A stretch of 64,000 nucleotides of DNA. Source: Castellaniella sp036379515. GTDB taxonomy: Bacteria; Pseudomonadota; Gammaproteobacteria; Burkholderiales; Burkholderiaceae_B. Made by a program: the position numbers and the translations under genes. This document shows, one piece after another, positions 59,549 to 64,000 of the stretch (its first letter is position 1; every line of letters begins with the position of its first letter). The stretch is taken from positions 62,001 through 126,000 of the forward strand of contig NZ_DASVGN010000031.1 of NCBI RefSeq assembly GCF_036379515.1, given 5' to 3'. The notes beneath the pieces were generated by a model that saw nothing but the letters and a program-made list of their open reading frames with translations, was not told the origin of the DNA and did no database searches.

Positions 59549-59920
59549 ATGCGTAAGTTCTGTATTGCCGTGCTGGGGTGTGGCCTGATGATTGCGGGTG
59601 CTGCTCAGGCTGCCGACCTTGCGGCAGGCAAGGCTGACTTCCAAAAATTCAACTGTTCGTCGTGCCACGGGGCAGATGCCAAGTCGCCCATTCTGCCCAC
59701 ATATCCCATTTTGGCGGGCCAGCACCAAGACTACCTTGCTCACGCGCTGGTAGCCTATCAGCGTGGTCAGAAAGGCGAGCCAGCCTCTGCCAATGTACGC
59801 AAGAACGCCATCATGGGCGGCATGGCCATGCAGCTCTCGGCGGTCGACATCGAAAACATCACGGCGTGGCTGTCTACCTTGCCTTCGCCGTTGTCTGTGC
59901 ATCCGGCCGAATTCAAATAG
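59549..59920 (+). CDS. cytochrome c family protein (class I, exported)
   Basis: 123 aa with a signal (IAVLGCGLMIAGAAQAA) and one haem motif CSSCHGAD; a Met-rich NAIMGGMAMQL segment offers the axial ligand. AGGAGA lies 6 bases before the ATG. It is distinct from its neighbour in sequence but similar in size, and together they resemble the halves of a dihaem cytochrome c4 coded as two genes. Confidence 0.9.
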   Translation: MRKFCIAVLGCGLMIAGAAQAADLAAGKADFQKFNCSSCHGADAKSPILPTYPILAGQHQDYLAHALVAYQRGQKGEPASANVRKNAIMGGMAMQLSAVDIENITAWLSTLPSPLSVHPAEFK

Positions 59921-59992
59921 GCGTGTTGCATCCTGGCCTATCGGGCAGGCCAGGTGTCTTGCAGAAAAAAGCAGCGGCGTGAGCCGCTGTTT

Positions 59993-60427
59993 TCAGTCAT
60001 GGGTCGCGTGTCGGCGAATCAGGCTCAGATAGTGGTCGTTGTCGAAAGACTTGCCCAACCGTTGGGCCTCCCAGACGACCTCGCCCAGCGCTTCCATGAT
60101 CACGTGGGCGGCTTCGTGCTCAGTGTGGCTGCGCAGCAATTGCTGCCAGGCAGCTCGGATGCCGGGAGGGTGGTCGATGGACAGTTGCTCCTGAATGGCC
60201 AGGTGCATCGACAAGTGCAAGAATGGGTTGGTGCGCCCGCCTTCTACGGGGTAGTCTCGCGTGGCCGCATCAGGAGATTCCAGGTCTTCATGGTATTCCG
60301 GGTGCTGCGCAACCAGGTCGGCAGCCATGGTTTCGAGTGGGGTGAGCACGCCACCTTCGCGGCGCTTGCGCCACGCCTGAGTGAAAAAGTCGCGAACTTG
60401 TTCTTTGGATGGGGTGAAAATGGCCAT
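59993..60427 (-). CDS. conserved hypothetical protein, DUF1841 family
   Basis: 144 aa, soluble, with the family pattern FTPSKEQVRDFFTQAWRKRREGGVLTPLE, then NPFLHLSMHLAIQEQLSIDHPPGIR and EHEAAHVIMEALGEVVWEAQR. Several conserved His/Glu pairs (HLSMHL, EHEAAH) suggest a helical metal-binding fold, but no activity is known to me. It faces icd divergently. Confidence 0.88.
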   Translation of the reverse strand: MAIFTPSKEQVRDFFTQAWRKRREGGVLTPLETMAADLVAQHPEYHEDLESPDAATRDYPVEGGRTNPFLHLSMHLAIQEQLSIDHPPGIRAAWQQLLRSHTEHEAAHVIMEALGEVVWEAQRLGKSFDNDHYLSLIRRHATHD

Positions 60428-60623
60428 GGTGCGTCGAGGGTTTCGGAAGCAGGTCGTAGGGCGAGCCAGTGTTCCATTTTATCGGTCTGTCCAAGTTTTT
60501 TTGTGATCGAGATCTACTGAAGGAGCACTGACTTGCGGTGAGTGGCAGACTTTACGTTAAACTCTTATATAAGACTCGACCCCTTTTTCTCATACCAATC
60601 ATTCCGGAGTCACTGGAGCATCC

Positions 60624-61880
60624 ATGTCTTATCAGCACATCAAGATCCCGGCCGGCGGGCAAAAGATCACCGTCAACGCCAATTTCTCCCTCAACATCCC
60701 TGACGAACCCATCATCCCCTATATCGAGGGTGACGGTACGGGCCAGGACATCACCCCGGTGATGCTGAAGGTCGTGGACGCTGCGGTGGCCAAGGCCTAT
60801 GGCGGCAAACGCAAGATTCATTGGATGGAACTCTACGCGGGCGAAAAATCCACGAAGATCTATGGCCCTGATGTCTGGTTGCCTGAAGAAACCCTGGAAG
60901 CCGTGCGTGAATACGTCATTGCCATCAAGGGTCCGCTGACCACGCCGGTGGGCGGCGGCATTCGATCACTGAACGTGGCGCTGCGCCAGGAACTCGATCT
61001 GTATGTCTGCCTGCGCCCGGTGCGCTATTTCAAGGGTGTTCCTTCGCCGGTGCGCGAACCGGAGAAGACCGATATGGTCATCTTCCGCGAAAATTCCGAA
61101 GACATCTATGCCGGTATCGAATTCGAAGCCGAATCCGACAAGGCCCGTCAGATCATCGAGTTCCTGCAGGACAAGATGGGGGTCAAAAAGATCCGCTTCC
61201 CGGCGACGTCTGGCATCGGCATCAAGCCGGTGTCTCGCGAAGGCACCGAGCGTCTGGTGCGCAAGGCCATCCAGTACGCCATCGACAATGATCGTCCAAC
61301 GGTCACTTTGGTGCACAAGGGCAACATCATGAAGTACACCGAAGGCAGCTTCCGCGATTGGGGCTATGCCCTTGCGCAGCGCGAATTCGGTGCACAGATG
61401 ATCGATGGCGGTCCGTGGTGCAAGTTCAAGAATCCCAAGACGGGTCGTGACATTACCGTCAAGGACGTGATCGCCGACGCCTTCCTGCAGCAGATCCTGC
61501 TGCGCCCGGCTGAATACGACGTGATCGCGACGCTCAACCTGAACGGCGACTACGTGTCTGACGCGTTGGCAGCCCAGGTGGGTGGCATCGGTATTGCTCC
61601 GGGAGCCAATCTGTCGGATTCTGTCGCCATGTTCGAAGCCACTCACGGTACGGCGCCCAAGTACGCGGGCAAGGATTATGTCAATCCGGGTTCAGAGATT
61701 CTGTCTGCGGAGATGATGTTGCGCCATATGGGCTGGACCGAAGCGGCTGACCTCATCATCAGCAGCATGGAAAAGTCCATTTTGTCCAAGAAGGTCACGT
61801 ACGACTTTGCCCGTCTGATGGCAGGTGCGACGCAGGTGTCGTGCTCCGGTTTTGGTCAGGTGATGATCGACAACATGTGA
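60624..61880 (+). CDS. icd: isocitrate dehydrogenase (NADP+)
   Basis: TCA-cycle enzyme converting isocitrate to 2-oxoglutarate, 418 aa, the standard dimeric prokaryotic length. YIEGDGTGQDITPVML, the phosphorylation loop region TTPVGGGIRSLNVALRQELDLY with the serine modified by AceK in E. coli, FRENSEDIYAGIE, and GIAPGANLSDSVAMFEATHGTAPKYAGKD are all seen. CTGGAG lies 6 bases before the ATG. A T-rich segment with TATAAG about 55 bases upstream may hold the -10. Confidence 0.97.
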   Translation: MSYQHIKIPAGGQKITVNANFSLNIPDEPIIPYIEGDGTGQDITPVMLKVVDAAVAKAYGGKRKIHWMELYAGEKSTKIYGPDVWLPEETLEAVREYVIAIKGPLTTPVGGGIRSLNVALRQELDLYVCLRPVRYFKGVPSPVREPEKTDMVIFRENSEDIYAGIEFEAESDKARQIIEFLQDKMGVKKIRFPATSGIGIKPVSREGTERLVRKAIQYAIDNDRPTVTLVHKGNIMKYTEGSFRDWGYALAQREFGAQMIDGGPWCKFKNPKTGRDITVKDVIADAFLQQILLRPAEYDVIATLNLNGDYVSDALAAQVGGIGIAPGANLSDSVAMFEATHGTAPKYAGKDYVNPGSEILSAEMMLRHMGWTEAADLIISSMEKSILSKKVTYDFARLMAGATQVSCSGFGQVMIDNM

Positions 61881-61913
61881 GTGTTGCCAGCCTGATCCTT
61901 CGAGGTCTGAAAG

Positions 61914-61946
61914 AGCCTCGCTCTCGCAGGAGAGTGAGGCTTTTTT
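61914..61946 (+). terminator. rho-independent terminator of icd
   Basis: AGCCTCGCTCTC (61914-61925), GCAG loop, GAGAGTGAGGCT (61930-61941) with one G-T pair, then a T-run to 61946. It lies 33 bases after the icd stop. Confidence 0.92.
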
Positions 61947-62141
61947 CTGCCTGCGGGCTTGACTGAATATAGGGTATCTCCGGCCTGCTCCGCTAGTGAA
62001 ACCTGTTGCGACCAGCCGATTTCGCGGCGTAAACTGAAAACGGCTCGGGGGAGTATAAGTGTCTTTTACGTCTGGATATTCCTGTACGCGATACTATTTT
62101 CTGGTGGCGTGCGTCGGTACCAATTTCTGACAAGGAATGAA

Positions 62142-63155
62142 ATGAATAGTCAACTCCGCAAGCTGCTCGCCGCCTCTGGCGTCAGCGTTTTTTGCCTGGT
62201 GGGGATGACGGCTGCTCGGGCAGCCGACCTCACCGTGCGCATTGCATGGTATATGCCGCCGCACACTGCGACCGCTGATCAGGGGCAAGCCTTCGCCGAT
62301 GCCGTCACGAAGTTGAGCCATGGCAAAATCAAGGTCGAAACTTATCCTTCCGGGTCTTTGCTGAAAGAATCCAATATCGCCCAAGGCCTGAGCAATAACA
62401 CCGTCAATGCAGCTATTTTCGGCATGCACTGGTGGTCCAAATACGAGCCAGCACTAGAATGGGATACTGTTCCGTTCCTGGCGGATGATGCCGGGGCCTT
62501 GCTGAACGCATTGCATGGCAAGCTCGGTCAGGACGTGAATACTCTTCTGAACAAGCACAACGTCGAAGTCATTGGTTGGGGCTTCTACGGCTATGCCGAA
62601 AGCTACGTCAACACCAAGAGGGCGATCAAGACTCCGACTGATTTGAAGGGCCTGAAGATGCGCTCCGAGGGCAAATTATCAGCCAAATTTCTGGCGGCCC
62701 AGGGAGCCACGCCGGTTGCCGTGGATTCGAGCGAGGTCTACACGTCCCTGCAAAGCGGTAGCCTGGATGGTGCCGTGTCGGGTCTGTCCAGCATCGTGTC
62801 GCGCAAATGGTATGAAGTCGGCCATTACATTACGGCCATCCATTACGTGCCGCTGGTCTACCCCATCCAGGTCAACGCAAAATGGTGGAAAGGCCTGACC
62901 CAGGCACAGCGTGACATCATCGCCAAGGCTGCCGTGGGCACGGAGTCTCAGGCGGTTGCCGATATCGAGAAAGAATTCAACGACGACATCGCACTGTCAA
63001 AGAAGCATGGCAACGAGGTCTATCGTCCGACGGACGCCGAGCTGCAACAGTGGAAGGACACTGCAGGCGTCCAGGCTCGTAAGGACTACATTGCCGAGGT
63101 GGGTGCGCCCGGCCAGCAGATATTGAGCGACGTGGACGCTGCACTTAAAAAATAA
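62142..63155 (+). CDS. TRAP transporter solute-binding subunit (DctP family)
   Basis: 337 aa from the ATG at 62142, with AAGGA 7 bases upstream; the frame extending to 61959 is rejected. A Sec signal (LLAASGVSVFCLVGMTAARAA) is followed by the DctP fold (LTVRIAWYMPPHTATADQGQAFADAVTKLSHGKIKVETYPSG). The conserved Arg that binds the ligand carboxylate is expected in GLKMRSEGKLS. It is the first gene of a TRAP operon (DctP-DctQ-DctM). The ligand is an organic acid in most members. Confidence 0.93.
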   Translation: MNSQLRKLLAASGVSVFCLVGMTAARAADLTVRIAWYMPPHTATADQGQAFADAVTKLSHGKIKVETYPSGSLLKESNIAQGLSNNTVNAAIFGMHWWSKYEPALEWDTVPFLADDAGALLNALHGKLGQDVNTLLNKHNVEVIGWGFYGYAESYVNTKRAIKTPTDLKGLKMRSEGKLSAKFLAAQGATPVAVDSSEVYTSLQSGSLDGAVSGLSSIVSRKWYEVGHYITAIHYVPLVYPIQVNAKWWKGLTQAQRDIIAKAAVGTESQAVADIEKEFNDDIALSKKHGNEVYRPTDAELQQWKDTAGVQARKDYIAEVGAPGQQILSDVDAALKK

Positions 63156-63220
63156 TCGGTTGGGGGACAAGCCCGGGTGGGTGCGAGTACGCCTGCCCGG
63201 GTGCGTACAGGAGGATTCGC

Positions 63221-63748
63221 TTGGTTGATGATCAGACTTCGGCGGCGAGGTCGCAGCGCTGCGCGCAGGTTGTGCAGAGATGCGGCCAGCGCTTGGGTAA
63301 AGTGGTGGGCTATGTGTCCGCATTTCTCATGGTCGTCATGTCGCTGTCGATCATTCTGGGTATCGTCATGCGCACCGTGCACATCGATAATTCCTGGACT
63401 TACGATGTCGATCTGTTTTCGCTCATCTGGGTGGCTTTCGTGGGAGCTTCTTTCACCGCGTTGCGCGGCGAGCATGTCACCTCGGGTGTTGCTCTTGAAA
63501 ACATGCTCCCGCGGTGCGCTGGCCTGATGCTCGTGCTGCGCTTCGTCATTATCTCGGCCTTTCTGGTCGTGTTCACCATTTCCGGATTCGAGCAGTTCCT
63601 CAACAGTGTGCAGACACATGAGACGACGCTGGACGTCATGAGCTGGCCTGTCTGGATTCCTCACCTCGCCTTGCCCGTTGGCACGATCCTGTGGCTGGCT
63701 TTCGAAATTCACCACTTCGTTCGTGGGCTGGTTGCGGGGCGGGCCTGA
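63221..63748 (+). CDS. TRAP transporter small permease (DctQ family)
   Basis: 175 aa with four membrane segments (GYVSAFLMVVMSLSIILGIVMR; FSLIWVAFVGASFTAL; VLRFVIISAFLVVFTISGF; LALPVGTILWLAFEIHHFV). The start is TTG at 63221, supported by AGGAGG at 63209-63214 with a 6-base spacer; the ATG overlapping it is in another frame. It follows the binding protein after 65 bases and precedes DctM by 1 base. Confidence 0.92.
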   Translation: MVDDQTSAARSQRCAQVVQRCGQRLGKVVGYVSAFLMVVMSLSIILGIVMRTVHIDNSWTYDVDLFSLIWVAFVGASFTALRGEHVTSGVALENMLPRCAGLMLVLRFVIISAFLVVFTISGFEQFLNSVQTHETTLDVMSWPVWIPHLALPVGTILWLAFEIHHFVRGLVAGRA

Positions 63749-63749
63749 C

Positions 63750-64000
63750 ATGATATTCATCATTACACTGGTGTCGCTGGGTGTCCTCCTGCTCCTGGGG
63801 GTTCCGATTGCCGTGTCGCTGCTGATCAGCGGCACTGCGGGTTACATGATGACGATAGGCGTCGGGCCTGGCATGACCGCCTTGGCGCAGCTTACATACA
63901 CCGATCTCAATTCTTTCGTGATCATTGCAATTCCCCTGTATATCCTCATGGGGCAGATCATGCTGAAGGGCGAGTCGGGCCGTGATCTGTTCGACTTTGC
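63750..64000 (+). CDS. TRAP transporter large permease (DctM family), partial
   Basis: The first 83 codons of the large membrane subunit (MIFIITLVSLGVLLLLGVPIA; then FVIIAIPLYILMGQIML) run off the window end. The FxxxAIPLYILMG motif is typical of DctM. It starts 1 base after the DctQ stop. Confidence 0.9.
   Translation, partial: MIFIITLVSLGVLLLLGVPIAVSLLISGTAGYMMTIGVGPGMTALAQLTYTDLNSFVIIAIPLYILMGQIMLKGESGRDLFDF

Noticed and set aside
1..64000. CRISPR array or rRNA genes
   Set aside because: No regularly spaced repeats of 25-40 bases and no rRNA-like segments were seen; the only longer exact repeat noticed is the 49-bp att pair.

Overview
The window looks like chromosomal DNA of a GC-rich beta-proteobacterium, most likely in the Alcaligenaceae (Bordetella/Castellaniella/Pusillimonas-like). 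This rests on the pyrD-bpt-aat block, the hrcA-hemH-grpE-dnaK-dnaJ heat-shock region, a Tcu tricarballylate operon and the abundance of solute-binding-protein transporters. No rRNA or species marker is present, so the genus is an inference.

Layout. 1-3106 (minus): a carbohydrate-type ABC transporter cut by the window edge. 3405-7409 (minus): a compact operon DUF - Nudix - aat - bpt - pyrD. 7551-12305: an M20 peptidase, an Old-Yellow-Enzyme-type oxidoreductase, and an orphan leuD next to an MFS transporter divergent from a LysR regulator. 13518-16919: a decayed prophage in tRNA-Cys, flanked by exact 49-bp att repeats. It holds the C-terminal end of a tyrosine integrase, a truncated phage portal fused to a complete topoisomerase-IB-like domain, a 52-aa phage protein and an IS256-family insertion. 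17081-32247: housekeeping genes (phosphoesterase, GAF-GGDEF cyclase, D,D-carboxypeptidase, tRNA-Gly, murB, dapB, bamE, fur, recN, nadK, hrcA, hemH, grpE, dnaK, dnaJ), with a near-consensus heat-shock promoter before grpE. 32304-38884: an M16 peptidase, then tcuR-tcuA-tcuB.

38895-58968 is the main accessory region. A LysR gene (52288-53226) sits between two transcription units. The minus-strand unit encodes an aldehyde dehydrogenase, a TPP enzyme, a flavoprotein, a TIM-barrel isomerase, a cupin, an NAD-dependent epimerase, a Liv-type ABC transporter with a LivM-LivG fusion, and a class III CoA-transferase. The plus-strand unit encodes a Tat-exported Liv-type binding protein, a LivH permease, a LivM-LivG-LivF triple fusion and an SDR dehydrogenase. 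A 30-bp element, about 24/30 identical and in the same orientation relative to transcription, lies upstream of both units, so they probably form one LysR-controlled regulon for a substrate I cannot name. 59180-64000 carries two small cytochromes c, a DUF1841 protein, icd and the start of a TRAP transporter operon.

The items most worth a second look are the portal-TopIB fusion in the prophage remnant, the shared LysR element with the uncharacterised catabolic region, the fused Liv proteins, and short repeat tracts near hemH and inside tcuA.
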